The notes: generated from the sequence alone by a model not told the origin. A stretch of 64,000 nucleotides of DNA from Agrobacterium sp. RAC06 (GCF_001713475.1 NZ_CP016500.1:62001-126000), one strand, 5' to 3'. Positions 37,194 through 45,714 are shown, counted from the stretch's first letter. Numbers and translations: made by a program.

Positions 37194-37599
37194 TTTATAA
37201 CCGATCCATTATAGAGTTCTGTTGGATGCTGCATTATTACCGAATGGTAACAAGACGAGCTACTCTTGGCTTGATAACTGTTTGGTTAAGTGGGTTCGCG
37301 TCCGCGGACTCTGTCCTCAAGCAAGATGGTTCTCATCATCTATTGCCGCAAGGCGCGATGTGGTGCGTCTTCGCCCCGTGCCAAAAATGAGATTGGGATC
37401 GCTCCTAAATGCACCATATTCCAACCTTCGCGCGAGCAGTACGCCTTTGCCGCTTCGCCCTGAAGCTAGGCAAAAAACCCGTGTTCTAGCGTCGCGGTTC
37501 ACCTTCATCTGGTCGGGCCTGGTGATGCCTGCGCGTTCTGCAGCACCCGTTGGGTAAGCCGCTAAAGTGTAATTGTCCTGGCGGGCAGAGATCCGCTCG
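37194..37599. other. Intergenic region with operator-like dyad, no gene recognised
   Basis: About 400 bases between the hipB relic and the RES toxin relic. Besides the TTACC-N4-GGTAA dyad at 37237-37250 no supported feature was found. Confidence 0.4.
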
Positions 37600-37809
37600 A
37601 ATTTTCAGCCCTATATCAAACGATTGCCGACGGTTGTAAGCTTATGACCTGGTTAACCATCTCGGATGGCGGTCATAATCGAAAGGCAAGTGTCGAGCCC
37701 AGGCACGCCCCTATTGCTGAATTGCCCGCCAGAGGCTGCGCGCTCTCGCCTCACCGTGGCTCACGGGCCCATACGGATTAAGTGCGCTGAGCAACTTCCC
37801 CTTGAACAT
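37600..37809 (-). pseudogene. RES-domain toxin pseudogene
   Basis: It starts with ATG three bases after the antitoxin stop. The first frame reads KGKLLSALNPYGPVSHGEAR, then a shift leads to SGGQFSNRGVPGLDTCLSIM, TAIRDG and, after another shift, VNQVISLQPSAIV-stop-YRAE. These match in order the RES-family pattern ALNP-x-Y-x-x-x-P-x-SG-x-GA, GGRFN-x-x-G-x-PALYTSLSIMTAIRE and NQ-x-x-x-LQPTTLV. At least two frameshifts and stops are present, and the C-terminal half of the domain is gone. RES toxins degrade NAD. Confidence 0.75.
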
Positions 37810-37812
37810 CGA

Positions 37813-38163
37813 TCAGGCGTGGATACCAGTATCGACGGCGTCGATGTAATCGCGCACATCGTCGGCTCGCCCATCTTTGACAAGCTGCATCGCTGTAAAC
37901 CCGAAGAACCCGGGAAGAGGTTGGGAACGGTACCAGGCATAGGCCATCAGCGCAGAGCCGAAACGCGGCTCCACCTTGTTGATGGTTTCCACCAATTCGC
38001 GCAAACGAGCTTGCGCCTTGTCTGAACGAACCCGATCCTTGCCTTGAACCTCGTCCTTGCTAAGGCCCGCTGTTCGGCAGATGTCCTCACTGGTCGTCCG
38101 CAAGGTCTCCGCAATCCTGGCCGGAGAAAAGAACTCGTCGTCGGCGTATTGGGCAAGGCTCAC
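37813..38163 (-). CDS. Xre/MbcA/ParS-type antitoxin (RES toxin partner)
   Basis: A 116-residue protein. The C-terminal half is the toxin-binding domain (DUF2384): PLPGFFGFTAMQLVKDGRAD followed by DVRDYIDAVDTGIHA. The N-terminal part has a helical DNA-binding region (ARIAETLRTTSEDICRTAGLS). GTG at 38163 is chosen because GGAG lies nine bases upstream; a TTG at 38193 would place the start inside the palindrome at 38192-38219. The cognate toxin downstream is a pseudogene, so this antitoxin is now orphaned. Confidence 0.85.
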   Translation of the reverse strand: MSLAQYADDEFFSPARIAETLRTTSEDICRTAGLSKDEVQGKDRVRSDKAQARLRELVETINKVEPRFGSALMAYAWYRSQPLPGFFGFTAMQLVKDGRADDVRDYIDAVDTGIHA

Positions 38164-38191
38164 AGTGACTGTCTCCACTCTGTTCGCTGAC

Positions 38192-38219
38192 AAATCTGAC
38201 GCAATGTCGCGTCAGATTT
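38192..38219 (-). promoter_or_regulatory. Palindromic operator upstream of the Xre/ParS-type antitoxin
   Basis: AAATCTGACGC (38192-38202) is perfectly inverted as GCGTCAGATTT (38209-38219) around six bases, ending 29 bases before the chosen antitoxin start. Eleven-base perfect arms are the strongest dyad in this part of the window and fit autoregulation by the antitoxin. Confidence 0.7.
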
Positions 38220-38587
38220 ATCGGGTTTCAGGAACAGTATGCTTGTGTCATGCCGTCAAAGAATGGGCCACTCGTTCTGAGAAAGTGGCATCGTTCTTCT
38301 GCCATTTCTCCAAAGCCAGTGACACGGGTGAGGAGCGAGCAACAAATTGGCGGCTCCGCAGGCCCTAGTTTCATGACTCTGGGTGAGAACCAGTGGGGGT
38401 GGGTCTTGGCCTTTGCGGGGCAATGCCGAAGACGTGAGATGGGCTGCAAGGAAAGCTTTGTGCCAAACATTATAAATTAATCTTTGCGAGCAATCTTCTC
38501 CCCTAATATCAAGGGGATAAGGCCTTCATCGGTCGTCAGCCGATCCGCCTCTTCTGCAATGCCTGAAATTTTTGCCGAGTAGTTTTG
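38220..38587. other. Intergenic region, no gene recognised
   Basis: About 370 bases between the antitoxin promoter and the diguanylate cyclase start; no supported feature beyond promoters that must be present. Confidence 0.4.
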
Positions 38588-39766
38588 ATGGACGCCAAAG
38601 ACCTGCTTTTCTACTTGCCTTTGACCGTCTTTATGGGCCTTTCGGTGTTTTTTCTGCTCTTGTGGCGCTTGGGCCTCGCATCGTCCTGGCATTGGTCGGT
38701 GGGATGTTTGCAAACCGCGCTCGGTTTTGCCCTTTCCACTTTTCCGGTGGAACCGCGATTTGATCAGCTGGCTTCGGGGATCTTGTTCATTGGTGCCGCC
38801 TATTGTTACGGCAGCGCCTTGATGATCCATTTCGGCGTGGACCGCGCAGCTCTGTTAAGGCGCGGCCTGGCGCTCTCCTTCCTTGTCCCTCACATCTATT
38901 TGGTCTTCTTCGATCCCAATCTCCGGCTTGTCCTTTTCGTGATCGAGATGGTCTTTTCGAGCCTCTTGGCAATCGCGGTCTTCAAGGTGATCGGCCGCAG
39001 CAAAAATACAGCCGATCGTTTTCTGATCTTTGCCAGCTTTCTGGTAACGCTCGATAGCCTGGTTCGTGGCGTCGTCTTCACCTTCATCTATCCCACCGGT
39101 GAAGCGATGAGCGAATTCGTCGAGTCCGCCTATAACCTTTCGGTCCATGTGACGACGCTGACGATCTGTCTGCTCTTCCCCTTCTCTGCGATCACGGCAC
39201 TTGCCTTGAAGTCGGTGGACAAGCATAGGCTTGCAGCAGCCCGCGATCCCATGACCAGCCTGTTGAACAGACGTGGATTTGAGACGGCCGTCGAGCAAAT
39301 GGCAAAAAGCGGCAAATCCGCAGGCGCCGTCATCGTTGCCGACATTGATCACTTCAAGGCCATCAATGACAGCCAAGGCCATGATGTCGGCGATCAGGTG
39401 ATCATCGACATGGCAAGAAGGCTCAAGCAGATGGCCGGCGAAAACACAGTGCTGGCTCGTTTCGGCGGAGAGGAATTCGTTATCCTTTTGCCCGGTGCCT
39501 CAGAAGCGGACGCGAAACACTGGGCAGAGATGATGCGCAAAAGTCTGAAGGACACTTCGATCACCAGGCTTCATGCGCAGTCGTTTACCGCGAGTTTCGG
39601 GGTCAGCGAAGTCGCAGACCTGAAACATGATGTCCTCACTGCGATCGGCCGCGCCGATGAAGCGCTTTATCTTGCCAAGCGCATTGGTCGGGATCGTGTA
39701 GAATGTGCATCGACCGTCAGGGAACGCTCTGTTGATGGCCGGGCTCAGGTTACCGCATTTGCTTGA
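38588..39766 (+). CDS. Membrane-bound diguanylate cyclase (GGDEF)
   Basis: A 392-residue protein with about six hydrophobic helices in residues 5-205, then a GGDEF domain starting at DPMTSLLNRRGFE. The active-site motif is RFGGEEF (near residue 300). The usual upstream RxxD inhibitory site is absent: the stretch reads AGENTVLARF. It should synthesise cyclic di-GMP without feedback inhibition at the I-site. It stands alone. An EAL protein 8 kb away could oppose it but is not linked. Confidence 0.9.
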   Translation: MDAKDLLFYLPLTVFMGLSVFFLLLWRLGLASSWHWSVGCLQTALGFALSTFPVEPRFDQLASGILFIGAAYCYGSALMIHFGVDRAALLRRGLALSFLVPHIYLVFFDPNLRLVLFVIEMVFSSLLAIAVFKVIGRSKNTADRFLIFASFLVTLDSLVRGVVFTFIYPTGEAMSEFVESAYNLSVHVTTLTICLLFPFSAITALALKSVDKHRLAAARDPMTSLLNRRGFETAVEQMAKSGKSAGAVIVADIDHFKAINDSQGHDVGDQVIIDMARRLKQMAGENTVLARFGGEEFVILLPGASEADAKHWAEMMRKSLKDTSITRLHAQSFTASFGVSEVADLKHDVLTAIGRADEALYLAKRIGRDRVECASTVRERSVDGRAQVTAFA

Positions 39767-40368
39767 TTGGCAATGTGCCGCCTGATCGAGAGCTCGGGTT
39801 TGAGCGCGACAGCCGGGTTCAAGATTAAATATCATCCCAGACGTTTTTCGCGATCCCCTCGCGTCCGGCGCCGCCTGACTGTCTGGCAGGAGGCCTGAAG
39901 GCAGGCTTGCTCACATCTTGCGTGCTCGCTTCAGATATTTGAGGGGTCACTATGTCGACCAGGCAGCGCTTGTTTCGGGGCTCTGCGAAACAAGGTCGAG
40001 CGGGCAGGCCTCGTAGGTGCTGGCAATAGGACAAATTGCGTTTTTCAGGTGAGTTGAAAGGCTCAGTTACTTATCCTATCGCAAGGCTTGAACAAGCCAG
40101 AGCTGGTGATCGTCACGCCGGCCAGAGTGCAGGCGACGGCAGGTCACTGTTCGAGATTGGACCTTGCAGAGATCTGCAGCAACCTTCGTCGAGTCAGCGT
40201 TCTGTTGCCGAATGCGATTGTCTGCAATGGTCGCTTTAGAGACGCGCTTTGGCCGCGAAACGGCAGAGGCATATGAGGCGCAGACGTACGCCACCCCTGC
40301 AGGTTGAGGGGACGCGCACTTTGCCCTGATTTGGCCAGTCGCGCGCGTCGCCATTGGGCTCAATGATA
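39767..40368. other. Intergenic region, no gene recognised
   Basis: About 600 bases between the cyclase and the cold-shock gene. A 69-codon minus-strand frame at 39825-40034 has no recognisable family and weak start context. Nothing else supported. Confidence 0.4.
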
Positions 40369-40575
40369 TCAGCGCAGAACGGTGACGTTTTCCGCCTTGG
40401 ACTTGCCGGTCTTGCGATCCTGGCCAACATCGTAGTTCACCTTCTGGCCATCCTGCAGCGGGCTGCCCGTGCTGATCGCAGAAATGTGGACAAAGACGTC
40501 AGGGCCGCCCGCGTCGGGGGTGATGAAGCCGAAGCCCTTGTCCTGGGCGAAGAATTTGACGATGCCGGTTGCCAT
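40369..40575 (-). CDS. cspA: Cold-shock domain protein
   Basis: A 68-residue single cold-shock domain with both RNA-binding motifs, KGFGFI (RNP1) and VFVHIS (RNP2). It binds single-stranded RNA/DNA and acts as an RNA chaperone. Length is typical. AGGAGAG precedes the ATG. The 360 bases upstream contain no gene, leaving room for a long regulatory leader as in cspA of other bacteria. Confidence 0.95.
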   Translation of the reverse strand: MATGIVKFFAQDKGFGFITPDAGGPDVFVHISAISTGSPLQDGQKVNYDVGQDRKTGKSKAENVTVLR

Positions 40576-40939
40576 AATGGTGCTCTCCTAGATGCATTCT
40601 TGCACAATTCGCATAGCGGTTGAGGCCGGAGACGGCAAGTCGCCAGAGACGTGCTGCAGCTTTTTGGGGGCATCGACGCCGGATGCGCGTCTGGGTTCGG
40701 TTGCTTTACGAAAGGCCCGGTCAGGTCATTTGAGAGGCAGTTGCGCGTTCGGTCTGAATTCAAGCGCTTGGTGCACCCAAAAAGTCCTGACGTGGCATCG
40801 CCTTCCGATCGGTCCGCATAGGCAATACCGGCCACCACCGCCCTGAAGAAAGACTGGCTACGCTCCGGGGACTTGCTTGACAAGTTTGAGCCTGTCTCGA
40901 ACATCAAGGCTCATGAAGTTTACTGCATAAGGCATTGTC
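40576..40939. other. Divergent intergenic region (cspA leader side and orphan hipB side)
   Basis: About 360 bases between two divergent genes. It should hold both promoters and possibly a long cspA 5' leader. No coding frame is supported. Confidence 0.4.
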
Positions 40940-41260
40940 GTGGCGACGGAATCAGAAGACCTCCTGCTTATCGGCCAGAAACTGAAGGCGACCCGCAAGG
41001 AGCTTGGCTATTCGCAAAAACGGGTGGCAGAAGAGGCTGGAATTTCGCGCCTGCGTTATCAGGACATCGAAGCCGGTCGCAGTTCTGCCCGAACCACAAC
41101 CCTGATCAACATCGGACGTGCAATGGGCCTCGAACTGATGTTTGTGCCCCAGGTCTGGGTGCCGGCCGTCACTGCGCTGTTGAGGCCGGATAACTTTGTC
41201 GATGATACGCCGGGCCTCGTCTTCACCCAGCTTGATGATGATGAGGAGGAGGAGGCTTGA
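40940..41260 (+). CDS. Orphan HipB-like XRE antitoxin
   Basis: A 106-residue XRE protein: LKATRKELGYSQKRVAEEAG and ISRLRYQDIEAGRSSA form the HTH. The C-terminus LDDDEEEEA is acidic, and its codons create GATGAGGAGGAGG, a strong ribosome site like the one that starts hipA at 31576. No hipA follows: the next gene lies on the other strand. It is therefore an antitoxin that lost its toxin, or a stand-alone repressor. Confidence 0.82.
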   Translation: MATESEDLLLIGQKLKATRKELGYSQKRVAEEAGISRLRYQDIEAGRSSARTTTLINIGRAMGLELMFVPQVWVPAVTALLRPDNFVDDTPGLVFTQLDDDEEEEA

Positions 41261-41385
41261 TTAAGCCGTTGTTGGCCAGTGATCGAGCCCGATGCTCATT
41301 GACGCTTACTGAGGCCAGGAAACATCGCTTCACGGGCGATCCCTCTGGTCGAGACGCATGATCGCCCTGGTCGCCCTTTTGGGCG

Positions 41386-43446
41386 TCAATTCCACATGCC
41401 GCGCATCTTGGCGGCAACGTCAATCCTGATCTGGCTGGCACTTCGTCCCGTGGTGGTCGCTGCCACCTTCGGCCAACTTGTCTGCTCGAAAAACTGCAAG
41501 AGCATGGCCGGGATGAACCGGCTGCGGGATGCATAGACATGCCGGTCGCCGCGGCTGTTCTGTCCATGGGTGTAAAAGCGCTGCGGCACAATCAGGCTGA
41601 GACTGTCTCGAGCCCTGGTCATGCCGACATAAAGCAACCGGCGCTCTTCCTCGAGCTCATCCGTCGTTCCCGCTCCAAGGTCAGAGGGCATGCAGCCGTC
41701 AACGACATTGAGCATGAAGATGACACGCCATTCCTGGCCCTTGGCGGAATGAATCGTCGAGAGGATCAGATAGTCTTCGTCAAGCAGGGGGACGCCCGCC
41801 TGATCGCTTGTTGCATCCGGCGGATCGAGTGTCAGTTCAGTCAAGAAGCGTTCGCGGCTTGGATAGCCGGATGCGATCTGCTCGAGCTGCACGAGATCAG
41901 CCTTACGGGTCTCGGGATCCTCGTGGATCCGTTCGAGATGCGGCTCATACCAGAGCCTTGCCTGTTCGATGTCGCCGGGCCAGCCATGTTCATCTCTGCG
42001 AAGGCCGCAAAGCAAGGTGACGAAGGGCGCCCAGTCATCGCCGGTCTTCGGCGGCGGCGGGATCTCGCCAAGCGATGCTAGGGGCTCAGGATCGGCGGCA
42101 ATCGTGTCGAGGATTGTGGCAGCCCTTTGCGGCCCGATACCAGGCAGTATCTGCAGCACCCGAAAACCGGCGACGCGATCACGCGGGTTCTGGGCAAAGC
42201 GGATGATGGCCAGGAGATCCTTGACATGGGCGCTGTCGAGGAATTTGAGACCGCCGAACTTGACGAAGGGGATATTGCGCCTGGTCAGTTCGACCTCGAG
42301 CGCACCGCTATGGCTCGATGTCCTGAAGAGAACCGCCTGTTGCTTGAGCGCAATGCCGATCTCCCGGTTTGCCAGGACTTCTTCGACGATAAAACCAGCC
42401 TGGTCGTTCTCGTCCTTGACTGTCACCAGACGGGGCTTTTGTTCGGATTGCCTGTCGGTCCAGAGGTTCTTGGTATAGCGCTCGCGCGCCAAGCCAATCA
42501 CGCCATTGGCTGCAGCCAGGATCGGCTCAGTCGAGCGGTAATTGCGGTCAAGCGTAATCACGTCGGCCGGCTTCGGTGAAAACTCATTCGGGAAGTCGAG
42601 GATGTTTCGGATGGTCGCAGCCCGGAACGAATAGATCGACTGGGCATCATCGCCGACAACGGTCAGGCCCCGCCCACCCGGTTTGAGCGACATCAGGATC
42701 TGGGCCTGCAGCCGGTTGGTGTCCTGATATTCGTCGACAAGCACATGGTCGAAGCGGTTGCCGATATCGTCGGCCAGCTCTGGATGCGAGACCATCTGTG
42801 CCCAGTAGAGAAGGAGGTCGTCATAGTCGAGGACGCCTTGTGCCTGTTTGGCCGCGACATAACCGGCAAACAGCGCCTTCAACTCCTCTTCCCAGTTGAT
42901 CGCCCATGGATAGGCGGACTTGAGCACCTCTGCGATCGAGCTTTCGGCATTGACGACGCGCGAATAGATCGCAAGGCAGGTTCCTTTGGTGGGAAAGCGG
43001 GTCTCGGTCTTCGACAAGCCCAGCTCGTGGCGCACCAGGTTCATCAGGTCGGCGCTGTCTTCGCGGTCATGGATCGTGAAATCGACGGTAAGCCCAATCT
43101 GTTCGGCATAGAGCCTCAGCAATCTTGCCCCGATCCCATGGAAGGTGCCCGACCATAAAAGACCGTCAGCAAGTGCCTTGTCGCCGAGCACCTGTCGGCA
43201 GATGCGATCGACGCGGCGCGCCATTTCGGAGGCTGCGCGACGTGAGAAGGTCATCAGCAGGATCCGGCGTGGATCGGCGCCATTGAGGATCAGATGGGCG
43301 ACACGATGCGCAAGCGTGTTTGTCTTGCCGGAACCGGCACCTGCGATGATGAGAAGAGGACCTGCTGCTGACGGGTCGCCCGGGCCGGTGCCGTGTAAGA
43401 CCGCGTCCCGCTGTCGTTCGTTGAGGCTTTCCAGATGGGCGGTCAT
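41386..43446 (-). CDS. UvrD/Rep-family ATP-dependent DNA helicase
   Basis: A 686-residue superfamily 1A helicase. Motifs: NERQRDAV (Q motif), IIAGAGSGKTNTLAHRV (Walker A), VDEYQDTNRLQ (Walker B), VGDDAQSIYSFRAA, TLDRNYRST, STIHSAKGQEW and VGMTRARDSL. ATG at 43446 gives the canonical N-terminus; an earlier start at 43527 would run through the SOS box. It probably unwinds DNA in repair or recombination and appears to be damage-inducible. Confidence 0.92.
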   Translation of the reverse strand: MTAHLESLNERQRDAVLHGTGPGDPSAAGPLLIIAGAGSGKTNTLAHRVAHLILNGADPRRILLMTFSRRAASEMARRVDRICRQVLGDKALADGLLWSGTFHGIGARLLRLYAEQIGLTVDFTIHDREDSADLMNLVRHELGLSKTETRFPTKGTCLAIYSRVVNAESSIAEVLKSAYPWAINWEEELKALFAGYVAAKQAQGVLDYDDLLLYWAQMVSHPELADDIGNRFDHVLVDEYQDTNRLQAQILMSLKPGGRGLTVVGDDAQSIYSFRAATIRNILDFPNEFSPKPADVITLDRNYRSTEPILAAANGVIGLARERYTKNLWTDRQSEQKPRLVTVKDENDQAGFIVEEVLANREIGIALKQQAVLFRTSSHSGALEVELTRRNIPFVKFGGLKFLDSAHVKDLLAIIRFAQNPRDRVAGFRVLQILPGIGPQRAATILDTIAADPEPLASLGEIPPPPKTGDDWAPFVTLLCGLRRDEHGWPGDIEQARLWYEPHLERIHEDPETRKADLVQLEQIASGYPSRERFLTELTLDPPDATSDQAGVPLLDEDYLILSTIHSAKGQEWRVIFMLNVVDGCMPSDLGAGTTDELEEERRLLYVGMTRARDSLSLIVPQRFYTHGQNSRGDRHVYASRSRFIPAMLLQFFEQTSWPKVAATTTGRSASQIRIDVAAKMRGMWN

Positions 43447-43521
43447 GCTGTCTCGTCTGATGTTTGAAGCAGGTGTGCGATGCTCATTCTGTGGCCGCTG
43501 GTGCAGGATTGCATGCTGCAT

Positions 43522-43536
43522 GAACAAAGATAGAAC
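43522..43536 (-). promoter_or_regulatory. LexA (SOS) box, alphaproteobacterial type
   Basis: GAAC (43522-43525), seven bases, GAAC (43533-43536); on the minus strand GTTC-N7-GTTC, the direct-repeat operator bound by alphaproteobacterial LexA. It lies 76 bases upstream of the helicase start, in promoter position. Confidence 0.8.
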
Positions 43537-43932
43537 ATATCAGGTTTGGGTGGCTGTTCAAGCGGCGTGTACGGATGTGAGGAGGGCCCCGCTGGCTTTG
43601 AGCGCAAGCGGCGCGTCGATGGCAGTGGAGGTCATCCCAGCGCAAGCGGGAGCTGGATGTCCTGTGACCGGCTCAGGCGGCGTGGCTGCGAGCAGCTTTA
43701 CGGGACGCGGACTGATGAGTTGGTCGCCGGTAGTGTTTCACTTAGCCGGGGTCGCTTGAATGGCACGATCGCCGCGGGATGGCTTATTGGTCGACCCCTG
43801 CCGACGGGACGCCAAGCCAGGTTCGTTGTCAGCCGTACAGATTGCGAATTTATTGTTGCGCTGAGTCAATTTAAGGGGTGCTTTGGCCTCCCTCAAGGGC
43901 CTCCCCAACTGTCGCCTCTGCAGAAAAACCGG
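43537..43932. other. Intergenic region, no gene recognised
   Basis: About 400 bases between the helicase promoter and the end of the XRE gene. Frames that cross it have no family features. Confidence 0.4.
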
Positions 43933-44196
43933 TTAGCCTTTCGGTTTCCGTCCAACCTTGAGTGGCCGGGCTGCTTGCTCATCCGCTGAGGGTATAAGAA
44001 AAAACACTGAGATATCCACTTCTAAGGCCGAAGCGAGCCTGTCGAGCAGATCGATAGAAACATTGTGTCTCGAGCGCTCAAGGTCGCTAATGACGCTCCG
44101 GTCGACTACAGCGTCGACAGCCAAACTTTCCTGCGTCAGGCCCTTGGCTATCCGCAAGTGTCTCAGATTCCACGCTATGCGAGCACGAGTGTCCAT
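43933..44196 (-). CDS. XRE-family transcriptional regulator
   Basis: An 87-residue protein that is almost entirely one HTH domain: LRHLRIAKGLTQESLAVDAV followed by VDRSVISDLERSRHNVSIDL. A basic tail LKVGRKPKG ends it. It is divergent from a LysR gene across 110 bases. No toxin gene is adjacent. It may be a phage- or island-type repressor. Confidence 0.85.
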   Translation of the reverse strand: MDTRARIAWNLRHLRIAKGLTQESLAVDAVVDRSVISDLERSRHNVSIDLLDRLASALEVDISVFFLIPSADEQAARPLKVGRKPKG

Positions 44197-44306
44197 GAAG
44201 CATGGCCACCATCTTGCATTGTATTAATCCATCGGATATAACCGACATAATGCGTTTTCTAATGCCCTCTGTCGTTTAGTGCTCGTCAGTGCGGCTGGAG
44301 GCATAG

Positions 44307-45197
44307 ATGGAACTCCGCCAACTCTCCTATTTTGTCGCTGTCGCCGAGGAGCTCCACTTCGGTCGTGCCGCCATGCGGGTGAACATCGCCCAGCCGGCAC
44401 TGAGCACACAGGTCCAGGCGTTGGAGAAGGGGCTTGGAGTCCAGTTGCTGACACGCTCAACCCGCAAGGTGGAACTGACGCGGGCAGGGGAGGTGTTCTA
44501 CGATCGCTGTGTCAGGATGCTGGGAGAACTGGATCTGTCTGCGGAGATGGCCCGGGCTGCAGGAGGCAGAACCATGCGGGAGATCAGGATCGGCACGATC
44601 TATCCGGCAACGACTGGCGTACTCCCGGCATTCCTTGCCCGGATCGGCCGGAAGTTTCCCGACATCCGTCTGCATGTCTCGAATGGTTCGACATCAGAAA
44701 TCATCCGGCAGCTGGAATGCGGCAAGCTGAACCTCGGCTTTATTCGACCGGTCGAGAACATCGGCTCGCTGCGCTTCTTCTCGATTGCCCATGAGCGGTA
44801 CCTGCTGGCCGTGCCAATGGGAAACCCACTTGCCGCGAAACACGAGGTGACGATCGAGGATCTGAGGGCCGAGAAGATCATCGCCTTCAAACGACAGAAC
44901 CTGTCCTTCACCGAGCGCTATTTTGCAGAGACCTTCGAGGAGCATGGGCTGAATGACAATGTCGCCTATACCTGTGACGACACCTTCTCGCTGATCTCGC
45001 TTGTCTCCTCAGGTCTTGGCGTCGGCTTTGCGCCAGAATGGACGGCAGATTTGCCGGGCAGGGACGTGGTGCTGAAGAAGGTGACGGGGATCGATCTGAA
45101 GATCGGGCTTGGTGTCGCTTGGAGCAAGGATGATCCGACGGCCGCCCGTGATGACATCATCGACATTGCCCGGACGCTCGGGCGGCCGGGCAGGTGA
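44307..45197 (+). CDS. LysR-family transcriptional regulator
   Basis: A 296-residue LysR protein: ELRQLSYFVAVAEELHFGRA starts the winged HTH, with RAAMRVNIAQPALSTQVQAL as the recognition region, then the effector domain. The pattern is close to the CatR/BenM-type subgroup that responds to aromatic-pathway intermediates, but no such catabolic genes are adjacent, so the target is unknown. Confidence 0.9.
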   Translation: MELRQLSYFVAVAEELHFGRAAMRVNIAQPALSTQVQALEKGLGVQLLTRSTRKVELTRAGEVFYDRCVRMLGELDLSAEMARAAGGRTMREIRIGTIYPATTGVLPAFLARIGRKFPDIRLHVSNGSTSEIIRQLECGKLNLGFIRPVENIGSLRFFSIAHERYLLAVPMGNPLAAKHEVTIEDLRAEKIIAFKRQNLSFTERYFAETFEEHGLNDNVAYTCDDTFSLISLVSSGLGVGFAPEWTADLPGRDVVLKKVTGIDLKIGLGVAWSKDDPTAARDDIIDIARTLGRPGR

Positions 45198-45292
45198 GGG
45201 CAGCGGTGGGTGAGACTTTGCCGACGACGCTCACTGCCCCTTCACACGGAACGCCATGGCCGGGTGAAGGCGGTCCCGCCTGACCCTGAAGG

Positions 45293-45448
45293 GTCGCTAT
45301 GCTCAGGCTCCTGCGGCTTCCATTTTTCCGGCCCTGACGTGACGAGAATTCCCGGCGTCCCGGGCTTTGGCCCGTCGCTATGCTGACGCCTCCGATGTTC
45401 TTCATTGTCTGACCCGGATCTCGCGCAAGCGCGGCTTTGATCCGGGTC
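45293..45448. repeat. Mosaic intergenic repeat with large palindrome
   Basis: GACCCGGATC (45411-45420) is perfectly inverted as GATCCGGGTC (45439-45448) around an 18-base GC-rich centre that itself contains TCGCGC-AAGC-GCG. The motif GTCGCTATGCT occurs twice just before, at 45293 and 45374, 81 bases apart. This looks like the dispersed palindromic intergenic elements of rhizobial genomes. The rest of the LysR-tRNA gap shows nothing else. Confidence 0.55.
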
Positions 45449-45624
45449 CGCGTCGCGACAGTAGGTTGAAGAGAGGCGGAGAGATTGCTGGCTTTCTTGC
45501 GACTTCTGCAGGGGTGTGCGCTTTTCCTAAAGCGAAATAGAAAAACGGTCATATTCGCGCTTGCATGGGGGGGGAGTTGCCGCTAAGAGACAGCCCGCGC
45601 CAGTGAGCGCCGACCAGTGTGACC

Positions 45625-45714
45625 GGAGAGGTGGCTGAGTGGTCGAAAGCACCGCACTCGAAATGCGGCATACTCGCAAGGGTATCGTGGGTTCGAATCC
45701 CACCCTCTCCGCCA
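45625..45714 (+). tRNA. tRNA-Ser (anticodon CGA)
   Basis: Perfect 7-bp acceptor stem (GGAGAGG with CCTCTCC), discriminator G and encoded CCA at 45712-45714. The anticodon stem CCGCA/TGCGG closes the loop containing CGA. A long variable arm and the T-arm GTGGGTTCGAATCCCAC complete a class II serine tRNA. tRNA genes are common integration sites, but no copy of its 3' end was noticed elsewhere in the window. Confidence 0.97.

Noticed and set aside
39825..40034. Sixty-nine-codon minus-strand frame between the diguanylate cyclase and cold-shock gene
   Set aside because: No recognisable domain, weak start context, and its composition resembles non-coding DNA.
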